Shown in pieces: positions 13,273 to 20,160 of a stretch of 20,160 bases of DNA. The notes beneath the pieces were generated by a model. The model saw only the letters and a program-made list of their open reading frames with translations, did not search any database and was not told the origin of the DNA. The first letter of the stretch is position 1. Each line of letters opens with the position of its first letter. This DNA comes from a virus. The stretch is taken from the IMG/VR virus record IMGVR_UViG_3300046721_000016, positions 1 through 20,160 of that record, one strand, 5' to 3'. Made by a program: the position numbers and the translations under genes.

Positions 13273-14111
13273 TGGCAGCAATCGAAACGGGAGAATCCTA
13301 TACTTCCACTTTTGTTCTAACGGACGTAAGCGGGAACTATATCGATGCTACGGTTACGCTCACCGTTACCTTGCCTAATCAGACAACCGCGACGCCAAGC
13401 ATTACGCATGACAGCTTGGGTCACTACCACGTCGATTACACATTGGCGCTGGAAGGGTTGTATAAATTCCAGTGGACTTCAACTGGGCCGTCTACCTCTA
13501 AGACTGACTATGTTCCCGTTGTTTCATTCAGGTCTGTCGTAAGTATCGATGACGTTAAGGCGTTTATCAACTTCGGCAGTTCTACGTCCAACGAAAAGGA
13601 ATCCTTGCTACGTCAGGTCATGATGGCAGTAACGGAAATGATTGAAGAAGTGGTAGGCACTTGTGTCATCCGAACCTTTACTAACGAAAGGGTTCCCGGC
13701 GGATATACCGCAATGGTATTGAAGCTGTCGCACGGGCCATTGCTTAGCGATACTTCGCTTACTTCACTCAGCTCCGTCAGAATTAACGGGCCTACGTGGA
13801 CTCAGGCCAATAACGATTTCATTGTTTATCCAGATAGCGCCACGGTCGAGCTGCAATCTCAGCAGCCGTTCTATTACGGACCGTGGAAAGCAACCTACAC
13901 AGCGGGGCGAGCGGTGATCTCACAGAAGATTCAGCTTGCCGCGCTTGAGATTTGCTACGATATGTGGTCCACTCAGCGGCCTTATGGTGCGGATCAGCTT
14001 GAGCCCGGACCTAACGAAACTGCTAACTGGGAAGTTCTGGTCAATACGTACAAGATCCCGCCGCACGCTATGGCGATGCTGTCGGGTGAGGAAAGGCCAG
14101 GGTTCCGCTAA
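13272..14111 (+). CDS. Head-to-tail adaptor with N-terminal beta domain
   Basis: A 279-aa connector protein that would sit under the portal ring. Residues about 90-279 look like the gp6/adaptor family: VSIDDVKAFINFGSSTSNEK, then LRQVMMAVTEMIEEVVGTCV, a central strand region (VRINGPTW, VYPDSATVELQS), and helices KIQLAALEICYDMWSTQRP and 'IPPHAMAMLSGEERPGFR'. Residues 1-88 are extra: a beta-sandwich-like region with YTSTFVLTDVSGNYIDATVT and 'GLYKFQWTSTGPS', as in Ig-like or bacterial invasion-type domains. Such fusions are seen in Streptomyces-type phages. It overlaps the KKP protein stop and the next start (TAATG at both ends). Confidence 0.8.
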   Translation: MAAIETGESYTSTFVLTDVSGNYIDATVTLTVTLPNQTTATPSITHDSLGHYHVDYTLALEGLYKFQWTSTGPSTSKTDYVPVVSFRSVVSIDDVKAFINFGSSTSNEKESLLRQVMMAVTEMIEEVVGTCVIRTFTNERVPGGYTAMVLKLSHGPLLSDTSLTSLSSVRINGPTWTQANNDFIVYPDSATVELQSQQPFYYGPWKATYTAGRAVISQKIQLAALEICYDMWSTQRPYGADQLEPGPNETANWEVLVNTYKIPPHAMAMLSGEERPGFR

Positions 14112-14587
14112 TGCCATCATTGCATTCTACGGCTATTGACGACGTAATTGTGTGGCTTGTTTCAACCCTTGATACGGCGCTAACCTATCCGGTATTTGAC
14201 GGGCCTCCTACAAGTTTGCCTGATAGGGATCAAATTAAGTTTGTAGTAATCGGGGCAGAAACACCATTGGAAACTGGCGAGGAAGCTGCCCCGGTTAACG
14301 CCGCAAACATGAGTCAGGTTTACAAGGGCCTGGGCGGTAAAATTCGTGAAGAAGAAATGAATATCAACTGTGTGGCGGTTGGCAAGACCACCACAATTGC
14401 AGCGGCGAGAGCTTTGGCGGTAGGCGTTATTGACAACGTATCTACAAATCTTGGTTTTCATCCCGGCACACTCGATACCTGGAACGCTCTAGTTTCGGAT
14501 GTTGTCGATACACGATCATTGAATGTACCTGGTGGCGCAGTGGTACAAATGCAATTCGTTATTACTGTTCGCGCCAATCTATCGTAA
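14111..14587 (+). CDS. Tail terminator / head-tail completion protein
   Basis: A 158-aa protein coupled to the adaptor. It opens with a helix (AIDDVIVWLVSTLDTAL) and a PVFDGPPTSLPDRDQIKFVV segment. The 'VFDGPP...DRDQ..VVIG' pattern is typical of actinophage tail terminator proteins. The central strand has INCVAVGKTTTIAAARALAV, and the end is VVQMQFVITVRANLS. It would cap the tail tube at the head-proximal end. Gene order (adaptor, this, small protein, major tail protein) supports the call. Exact assignment as terminator versus stopper is inferred. Confidence 0.75.
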   Translation: MPSLHSTAIDDVIVWLVSTLDTALTYPVFDGPPTSLPDRDQIKFVVIGAETPLETGEEAAPVNAANMSQVYKGLGGKIREEEMNINCVAVGKTTTIAAARALAVGVIDNVSTNLGFHPGTLDTWNALVSDVVDTRSLNVPGGAVVQMQFVITVRANLS

Positions 14588-14599
14588 AGGATTTACATA

Positions 14600-14812
14600 A
14601 TGCTAAAGCGTTATATCGGCCACCAGAGTCCGGTTTCGATCGTTCTCAACGGTGAAGATTTTGGGTATGTTGAAACTGGCGATTCAGTCGCGGTTCCTGA
14701 CGACCTGGCTAACTCCCTTTCCTGGCCCGAAGCCAACTGGGAAGATGGTGCTGCTAAGTCCAGCACTAAGGGAACGACTGACACTAAGAATGATGGAAAG
14801 AGTGATAAGTAA
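14600..14812 (+). CDS. Small beta-barrel-like protein before the tail tube gene
   Basis: A 70-aa protein with AAAGGA upstream. The first 45 residues look like a small beta barrel: SPVSIVLNGEDFGYVETGDSV, 'VPDDLANSLSWPEANWEDG'. The rest is polar and disordered (KSSTKGTTDTKNDGKSDK). Small proteins with 'V.V.L.G..F..V..GD.V.VPD.LA..L' and a W-rich end are common at this place in actinophages. They are usually left as hypothetical. A role as tail or connector accessory is inferred. Stop overlaps the next start. Confidence 0.7.
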   Translation: MLKRYIGHQSPVSIVLNGEDFGYVETGDSVAVPDDLANSLSWPEANWEDGAAKSSTKGTTDTKNDGKSDK

Positions 14813-15855
14813 TGGCTACCGGATCAGGGCTTGATGCCCAGCTAGGTACAAAAACCGAAGTTACGGTCGGTACCGTTCTTGCACCCGACCACTTCTATAC
14901 ATTTAATAGCGCAGAACTGGCCTTTGACCCGACCTATCTGGACGGCGATGGCATTAGGGCAACTAAGACTTTCAAGTCTGTTAACCAGGTTGCTATTTCC
15001 CGAAAGGCTGCCTCGGGTAAGATCGAACTACCATTCATGTTTAAGGGAATGTCTTGGTGGATGCAGCATGTTCTAGGTAGCACTCAGGCACTAGCAGTCG
15101 TTCCCGCTGGTACTCTTGCCTTTGAAGCATACTTTACGCCGGGCGGTCTGCGCGGTAAGTCCTTCTCGGCCCAGCTTGGTAAGCCAGAACCTATTACGGG
15201 AACTGTCCAGCCGTTCAACTACAATGGCTGCAAGGTTACCGACTGGGAAATTGCTTTTGAGGATAATGCTAACACCTTGCTGTCGATGTCTGTTGACGCA
15301 TGGAATGAAGCAACCACTCCTGCTCTTTCGGCGGCTACGTATATCGCGAATAACCAGTTGTTCAACTTTGGTCATGTGTCCCTGTTTGAACTAGGCGGAA
15401 CCTTTACCACTGCTGCGGGTAAGACTTCTGTAGCGAGCGCGACGCCGGTAACGTCGGTAGTCAGTAAGCTTTCCCTCGCGGGTAAGAACACGCTGTCAAC
15501 CGAGCGGTATGGATTGGGTAATGCGGGAATTAAGAAGGAACAATTCCAGGTAGACTTTACAGGTATTACCGGGACGTTTGAAGCTGAATACAACGAGTCA
15601 GAATTCCAGGCAGCTTTCCGGGCGGGTACTACTACCGGGATGCATATTAAGTGCGTGAGTCCTAACTTTATCGAGAGCGCTACTCCCTACACGCTGGAAA
15701 TCCATATTCCGACCGTGAAGATTACTAAGGCACCGGCCACCGTTTCAGGTCCCGGGCTAGTATCTGTCTCGGGAGAATTCATGGTTTACGACCCTGATGA
15801 CGGCAGCAACCCGCCTATTCAGATTCACATTATTAGCTCTGACACGACACTGTAA
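14812..15855 (+). CDS. Major tail protein
   Basis: A 347-aa tail tube subunit. It opens MATGSGLDAQLGTKTEVTVG, a typical tube start, followed by VLAPDHFYTFNSAELAFDPT. Later there is KAASGKIELPFMFKGMSWWM, 'VTDWEIAFEDNANTLLSMSV', FQVDFTGITGTFEAEYNESE and a C-terminal strand GLVSVSGEFMVYDPDDGSNP. Length and position, just before the frameshifting chaperone pair, match. It is a larger form than lambda gpV (about 246 aa) and may include an extra surface domain. It is coupled to the small upstream gene (TAATG), and a hairpin follows its stop. Confidence 0.88.
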   Translation: MATGSGLDAQLGTKTEVTVGTVLAPDHFYTFNSAELAFDPTYLDGDGIRATKTFKSVNQVAISRKAASGKIELPFMFKGMSWWMQHVLGSTQALAVVPAGTLAFEAYFTPGGLRGKSFSAQLGKPEPITGTVQPFNYNGCKVTDWEIAFEDNANTLLSMSVDAWNEATTPALSAATYIANNQLFNFGHVSLFELGGTFTTAAGKTSVASATPVTSVVSKLSLAGKNTLSTERYGLGNAGIKKEQFQVDFTGITGTFEAEYNESEFQAAFRAGTTTGMHIKCVSPNFIESATPYTLEIHIPTVKITKAPATVSGPGLVSVSGEFMVYDPDDGSNPPIQIHIISSDTTL

Positions 15856-15859
15856 GGAC

Positions 15860-15885
15860 GGGGGCAGTACGTAGTTGCTGCCCTC
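15860..15885 (+). terminator. Hairpin after the major tail gene
   Basis: GGGGGCAG... pairs with CTGCCCTC: eight pairs, one of them G-U, join 15860-15867 to 15878-15885 around a 10-base loop. There is no following U-tract, so it is not a clear rho-independent terminator. It may partly limit read-through or stabilise the abundant tail-tube mRNA upstream of the chaperone gene, which is needed in lower amounts. Confidence 0.4.
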
Positions 15886-15911
15886 TAAGCACCAGAAAGG
15901 ACTACGAGGTT

Positions 15912-16250
15912 ATGCCTCTAGTAACAATCAGGGATTGCCTGAATTGCGAGATTGACCACGAATGGCTTTTTGAGTCGATGACTCTTAAAGAGCTGCGAGT
16001 GATTAAGAAGCTGACCGGAATGGGCCAGAGGGCCTTTGCCGAAGCTGGCGATGAGGGCGACCCTGAAGCTCTTGCGGCGCTGATCTACGTACTGCATAAG
16101 CGGGATAGGATTAACATTCCGTTTGACGATGTAGATCTGGACTTTACGAAGTTCACAATGGAACCGACAGAACAGGAGCTTAAGGAACTGGCAGCCGTAG
16201 AAGAAAACGCGGATGAGGACCCAAAAGTAGAGAACGTGAATGGCCTCTAA
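15912..16250 (+). CDS. Tail assembly chaperone, short form (gpG-like)
   Basis: A 112-aa protein made without frameshifting, with GAAAGGACTACGAGG upstream as ribosome binding site. It has an N-terminal strand segment (LVTIRDCLNCEIDHEWLFES), then MTLKELRVIKKLTGMGQRAF and EALAALIYVLHKR, and an acidic C-terminus (EPTEQELKELAAVEENADED). The mix of short size, acid tail, position after the major tail gene and a slippery site near the end is characteristic of gpG-type chaperones. They bind the tape measure protein during tail assembly and are absent from the finished virion. The segment 'MTLKELRVIKKLTG' is typical of this group in actinophages. Confidence 0.85.
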   Translation: MPLVTIRDCLNCEIDHEWLFESMTLKELRVIKKLTGMGQRAFAEAGDEGDPEALAALIYVLHKRDRINIPFDDVDLDFTKFTMEPTEQELKELAAVEENADEDPKVENVNGL

Positions 16251-16408
16251 AAAAGGGTGGGCTAGAAGCCCAGGTTCTGAGTTACGCGGCCGACATCTGG
16301 TCCATATTCGGAGTTAACATTCTGGATATCTGGGAGTTGCCCGCTAACGTCTTCTTCGGGATGACACAGCAGGTCGATCACCAGCGGAGAGAGGCGAAGA
16401 AAAAGTAA
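15912..16408 (+). CDS. Tail assembly chaperone, frameshifted long form (gpGT-like)
   Basis: The long form is made by a -1 shift at CCCAAAA (16220-16226), read C CCA AAA in the zero frame. The next codon is then AGT at 16226. The -1 frame is closed upstream by TGA at 16214, so the shift must happen after it, and it stays open to TAA at 16406-16408. The product is about 165 aa: 105 from the first frame plus 60 new residues containing 'GGLEAQVLSYAADIW', GVNILDIWELPANVFFGMTQ and a basic REAKKK end. In lambda, the equivalent ratio of G to GT controls tail length and tape-measure folding. The next ATG overlaps its stop. Confidence 0.85.
16220..16226 (+). promoter_or_regulatory. -1 ribosomal frameshift site CCCAAAA
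   Basis: CCCAAAA fits the X XXY YYZ rule: in-frame codons CCA AAA can re-pair as CCC AAA after a one-base slip. It is the only heptamer of this type between the TGA closing the -1 frame (16214) and the zero-frame stop (16248). A later A-run, 16249-16254, lies past that stop. I see no certain stimulating hairpin just downstream. Confidence 0.8.
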
Positions 16409-16758
16409 TGAAATCTCTAGTAGAATACATTAAGGCTGGTGCGGAAGTTACCGCTAATGCCGCTCGCCTCTATGCCGGTGTCTGGTCTAAGCGAATGCCC
16501 CGCGCTACTCGCGTACACGTCGAGGGCAATAACGTGTCTGTGCAAACTGAAAGTCGTATTGCGCCACAGTCCCGCGCATTTCAGGGTGGCATTCGTCACC
16601 CGCTGAACTACCCTAGTCAGACTATGGGCGGGGAAAGGCACTGGGCATCTACGCCTAAGCGGCCTTACATGACGTGGGCTTGGCGCGATACAAAGCATGA
16701 CATGGAAAAGCAAATGGCCAAATGGGCTGAAGATCTGGCGAAGGAGAAACTGGGATGA
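16408..16758 (+). CDS. Small protein between chaperones and tape measure, gp10-like
   Basis: A 116-aa protein coupled at both ends: ATG overlaps the chaperone long-form stop, and its TGA overlaps the tape-measure ATG (ATGA). It starts with a helix (MKSLVEYIKAGAEVTANAAR), has 'RATRVHVEGNNVSVQTES' strands, and then AFQGGIRHPLNYPSQ and RPYMTWAWRDTKHDM. The 'RHPL....W....P+PYM..A' stretch recalls HK97 gp10-type connector proteins, which normally lie in the head-tail region. The likeness is limited. It may be a tail-completion protein or a tape-measure partner. Confidence 0.55.
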   Translation: MKSLVEYIKAGAEVTANAARLYAGVWSKRMPRATRVHVEGNNVSVQTESRIAPQSRAFQGGIRHPLNYPSQTMGGERHWASTPKRPYMTWAWRDTKHDMEKQMAKWAEDLAKEKLG

Positions 16759-19700
16759 GCGAACAGGCTAACGTAGTTCTCCGCTTTTTCACGAAGGGAG
16801 ATAATTCTGTCTCGGCTATTATGGACAAGATCTCTCTGAAAAAGAAGGAACTGTCCAAGCCTGTTACTGTCCCTATCGACGCCGATGGTAAGCCCGCCAC
16901 GATCACTATGGATAAGATCAAGGCGGAAGCTGACGCGCTGAACAAGAGGCGTGCAGAATTCGCAATTGACGCTAACGACAACGCGGCTAAGGCCAAGCTT
17001 CTTGCTATTGACATGCGCCTTGACAAGCTTAACAAGTACCTGGCCCGACCAGGCGTTGAACTACAAGGGCTTGATAGTACGCTGCTAGGAATTTACCGAA
17101 TTAACGCAGCACTAGATAAGGTCAACGGAAAGACATCTACCGCCACTGTCAAGGTTAAGACTGACAATGATTCCATCTCCCGATTTCTCGGCGGTGGTAA
17201 GGGCGGTAAGGGTGGCGGTGGCGCATTCTCTGGACCGTTCACAGGTATTAGCGGTGTCGGTGCTGGCGGTAGTGCTGCGGCGATCGAGGCTTTGACTAGC
17301 CCGGTCGGTGCTGGTGCTGCGGCTCTTGCCCTGCCATTTATTGGTACGGGTGTCGGTGGTGCTGCACTGGGTGCTCTCGGTACGGGCCTAGCAGGACTAG
17401 GAATTGCCGGTGGTCTAGGCGCTGGGCAGAGTAATCCGAAGGATGCTGCTGCGGCGAATGATACATTGCACGCCGCATCGCTCAGGGTTATTGCCGATCA
17501 GGCAAAACTTAATGCATTGCAGACTAGCGGAAAGGCTACAACTGCACAGCTAGCGTCGGCTCAGGCCGCGCTGGCAAGTGCCCGTGCGTCAAAGACTGGC
17601 GCTCAGGAAAAGGTTGCCGATCTCGGACCGCCTATGAGCAAGCAGACTCTTGCGGCTCAGGCAGCATTTAAGACTCTGGCCACTAACGCTAAGAAGAGTC
17701 TCCAAACTATCGGTGTGTCCTTTGCACCTGTGATGTCTACCATTTTCAAGGCTGCTAATGTAACCCTCGGGGCACTCACTCCTGTATTCGCTGCGGCAGA
17801 AAAGACTATCTCTGGACCATTCCAGCAGGTAGGCACAATTCTCGCAACCTCACTAGCTTCACCTTCTGTCGTAACGGCAGTTAAGGGGCTGGCCACATCG
17901 TTTGGTGAATTCCTCAAGGGATTCGCCCCGCAGATTCCCGGCATTGTTAACGCAATTGCTAACGGGATTAATGGAATGGCCACGGCCTTTACGGATCACC
18001 CTGGTTTGATTAAGGGAATGGGAAGCGTTCTCGCCTTCCTGCTTAAAATTCCTGGCTTTGTGGCGGGCGCGGTTGGTTCTCTGACTCGCGTTACCGCCTG
18101 GCTTATTGGCGGTCTGCCTCATGCGGTGTCGATTGGTCTTGATGCAGCACGCGGATTCTTCATCAACGTAGGCCATGATATCGAAGCCGTCTGGGATGGT
18201 GTTTGGAAAAATCTAAAGAGCGCTACCGACACGGGAGCAGGATTCCTTAGTTCTTTCTGGACTACTATCACCGGGCCTTTTAGGGCCGGTTACAATTTCG
18301 TAATCGGTATCTTTGAGAGCATCAAGAATTTCATCACTACGAATTTCGATGCGTGGTGGGCCGCAAACGGTGAAGCAGTTATTGCCGTTTGGAATGGCAT
18401 CTGGATTAGGGTTAAGGAAATTGCCACAACTATTTGGAATGGTATCATACTCGCCGCGCAAGGGTTCTTTGGCGCACTTGCAATTATCTTCCAAACTGGG
18501 AAGACTATCATCCTCGGACTCTGGGGTGCTATCTGGCCTATTGTAAAGGCTATTTTCCAGGCAGCTTGGACTGTTATCACTACCGCCGCACAGGCCGGAT
18601 GGGTGATTATCAAAACGGTTTTCCAGGTCGGATCGGCAGTAGTGCTGGCGATTTGGCAGGCCGCTTGGGCAGTTATTAAACTGGTTTTCCAGCAGGCATG
18701 GGCGCTAATCCGTACCGTTATGAAAATCGGATGGGATATTATCGTCGGCCTATTCACCACAGCTCTAAACCTCCTGACAGGACGTTGGGGTGCAGCGTGG
18801 AATAGCATCCGAAATATGTTCATTCAGATTTGGAATGCAATGCGGTCCTTCTTGCAGGGCACAATGACCCGAATGTGGAATACAATTGTGTCCGTTTGGA
18901 ATACCGTAATTGCTTTCTTCCGTACAGTACCGGGTAAAATCCTGAATGCTATCGGCAGCCTTGCTACTTTGCTGCTACAGGTCGGCCGGAATGTTATCGG
19001 CGGTCTGTTCAACGGTATTAGGGATGCTCTTTCTAATGTCAAGGACTGGGTTAGCCGCAATATTTTCCACCCTATCCTCGACGCAGTTAAGAATTTGTTC
19101 GGAATTAGTTCGCCGTCAACGGTTATGGCTGGAATTGGTGGCCACCTTATTAGCGGTCTGATCAAGGGCTTGATTAGCAGTGATCCTCGTAAGTTTGTTA
19201 CAAAGGTTTTCGGCAGCTTGCCAAAGGCGCTGGGTGCAATTGTTGGTAAGGGCTTGGTGGCTCTATCACACTTGCCCGCTAAGGCGATGAAGGTGCTTGG
19301 GACTCTGGGCGGAAAGATCGGCGGATTCTTTGCTAAGCTATTTGGTGGCGGTGGAGGCGGTGGCGTAGGTCAGTGGATGGGCGTTGTATTGCAGGCGCTC
19401 GCATTGAACGGACTTCCCGCGTCCCTTGCCGGTCAGGTATTGCGGCAGATTGCTACCGAATCTGGCGGAAATCCCAATGCCATTAACCTTACAGACATTA
19501 ATGCTCAGCACGGAGATCCTTCGCGTGGTCTGTTGCAGACCATTGGTAGCACTTTTATGGCTTATCATGTGGCGGGAACTAGTAGTAATATATATGACCC
19601 GCTAGCCAATGTAGCTGCCGCTATCAATTATGCCCGTCACGTTTATGGCCCGACACTTATGAGTGGTTCTGGTGGCCTTGGTTCTGGTCACGGATATGCT

Positions 19701-20160
19701 ATGGGAACAAGTGGAGCTGCAAGCGGATGGGCTGTTGTCGGTGAACGCGGACCTGAAATGGTTCTGTTCAACGGCGGCGAAACAGTTGTGCCTAATGGTG
19801 GTATGACAGGATATGCTAAGGGAACACCATCGGCGGAAATTAACGCAGGTGTTTCTTTGTACCTCAAGTACATTCATGGTGATCTGCTAACAGTTGCGAA
19901 ACTGCACAGTTCTCAGATTACATTCTTGAAGGATATCTCCAAGTATTACAAGGGTTCGACTGCTAAGCGTCTTGACGATACTGTCAACAAGCAGACTAAG
20001 GCAATGATCGCGGCAGCAAATCAGCTATCGACATTGCAAAAGAACTTCGCTGCGGCACAGTCTTACGCGGGCACAGTCAAATCTAACGCTGTTGGATTTG
20101 CATCCCTGTCTAACGTAGACCTGAATTCTGGGCTGGGTATCGCAGGAGGTCTAAGCAATA
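16755..20160 (+). CDS. Tape measure protein with lytic transglycosylase domain (partial)
   Basis: Open from the ATG at 16755 to the window end (more than 1,135 residues; C-terminus lies outside). The start is a charged helical region (MSEQANVVLRFFTKGDNSVS). A glycine-rich hydrophobic segment follows at about 150-230 (GGGKGGKGGGGAFSG...). From about 490 to 740 there are Trp-rich helical repeats of the 'IWNGIW', 'FQAAWTVI' and 'IWNAMRSF' type. An SLT-like domain lies at about 880-970: IATESGGNPNAINLTDINA, then GLLQTIGSTFMAYH, 'NIYDPLANVAAAINYA'. Glu902 (ATESGG) is the likely catalytic acid, for cutting peptidoglycan during DNA entry. VGERGPEMVLFNGGETVVPN follows, a common tape-measure motif. 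Length sets tail length; by about 1.5 angstrom per residue the tail exceeds 170 nm. Confidence 0.93.
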   Translation, partial: MSEQANVVLRFFTKGDNSVSAIMDKISLKKKELSKPVTVPIDADGKPATITMDKIKAEADALNKRRAEFAIDANDNAAKAKLLAIDMRLDKLNKYLARPGVELQGLDSTLLGIYRINAALDKVNGKTSTATVKVKTDNDSISRFLGGGKGGKGGGGAFSGPFTGISGVGAGGSAAAIEALTSPVGAGAAALALPFIGTGVGGAALGALGTGLAGLGIAGGLGAGQSNPKDAAAANDTLHAASLRVIADQAKLNALQTSGKATTAQLASAQAALASARASKTGAQEKVADLGPPMSKQTLAAQAAFKTLATNAKKSLQTIGVSFAPVMSTIFKAANVTLGALTPVFAAAEKTISGPFQQVGTILATSLASPSVVTAVKGLATSFGEFLKGFAPQIPGIVNAIANGINGMATAFTDHPGLIKGMGSVLAFLLKIPGFVAGAVGSLTRVTAWLIGGLPHAVSIGLDAARGFFINVGHDIEAVWDGVWKNLKSATDTGAGFLSSFWTTITGPFRAGYNFVIGIFESIKNFITTNFDAWWAANGEAVIAVWNGIWIRVKEIATTIWNGIILAAQGFFGALAIIFQTGKTIILGLWGAIWPIVKAIFQAAWTVITTAAQAGWVIIKTVFQVGSAVVLAIWQAAWAVIKLVFQQAWALIRTVMKIGWDIIVGLFTTALNLLTGRWGAAWNSIRNMFIQIWNAMRSFLQGTMTRMWNTIVSVWNTVIAFFRTVPGKILNAIGSLATLLLQVGRNVIGGLFNGIRDALSNVKDWVSRNIFHPILDAVKNLFGISSPSTVMAGIGGHLISGLIKGLISSDPRKFVTKVFGSLPKALGAIVGKGLVALSHLPAKAMKVLGTLGGKIGGFFAKLFGGGGGGGVGQWMGVVLQALALNGLPASLAGQVLRQIATESGGNPNAINLTDINAQHGDPSRGLLQTIGSTFMAYHVAGTSSNIYDPLANVAAAINYARHVYGPTLMSGSGGLGSGHGYAMGTSGAASGWAVVGERGPEMVLFNGGETVVPNGGMTGYAKGTPSAEINAGVSLYLKYIHGDLLTVAKLHSSQITFLKDISKYYKGSTAKRLDDTVNKQTKAMIAAANQLSTLQKNFAAAQSYAGTVKSNAVGFASLSNVDLNSGLGIAGGLSN

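Noticed and set aside
18290-18823. 177-aa frame on the minus strand inside the tape measure gene
   Set aside because: Shadow of the Trp-rich helical repeats; no start signal, and the forward frame is an evident tape measure protein.

Overview
This window is a stretch of a tailed-phage (siphovirus) genome, or of a prophage, that infects an actinobacterium. Every supportable gene lies on the + strand. Neighbouring genes are closely packed, with many TAATG and ATGA/GTGA start-stop overlaps, and the order is the classic HK97-type packaging, head, connector, tail order. The actinobacterial assignment rests on a near-textbook Pup (prokaryotic ubiquitin-like protein) gene, a DUF7455-like zinc-binding protein, the HNH/terminase arrangement and the style of the tail genes. 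Base composition looks balanced by eye. That would be low for a Streptomyces-like host and fits the large, moderate-GC actinophages, but the host is inferred and not seen.

Layout. (1) 1-260: non-coding leader with a repeated 9-mer and foldable segments. (2) 261-1240: small genes: zinc-ribbon protein, Pup, a putative small terminase and an HNH endonuclease. (3) 1262-5740: large terminase, a small basic membrane protein overlapping the terminase end, portal, and a maturation protease with extra N- and C-terminal regions. (4) 5741-5919: a highly structured untranslated region with at least five hairpins, then the major capsid protein (5920-7374), then three more hairpins. (5) 7457-13272: an unusually long insert of about 5.8 kb between capsid and connector genes. 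It holds a possible glycosyltransferase-like protein, a series of small beta-rich putative virion proteins, a collagen-like protein and a 770-aa protein with about 20 KKP repeats. (6) 13272-15855: head-tail adaptor with an extra N-terminal beta domain, tail terminator, a small protein and the major tail protein. (7) 15912-16408: the two tail assembly chaperones, linked by a -1 frameshift at a CCCAAAA heptamer. (8) 16408-20160: a small protein and a tape measure protein with a lytic transglycosylase domain, running off the window.

The most notable item is the phage-encoded Pup (557-730, GTG start, 57 aa). It keeps the proteasome-binding helix and the C-terminal GGQ, and it is translationally coupled to its neighbours at the front of the packaging module. 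No Pup ligase, deamidase or proteasome gene is visible here, so it would have to use host enzymes. Second is the set of hairpins around the capsid gene: their stems differ but remain paired, while a TCAGA-containing loop is kept. That pattern suggests an RNA element rather than chance. Third is the block of probable surface proteins after the capsid gene, next to a possible sugar transferase, which suggests an elaborately decorated head.
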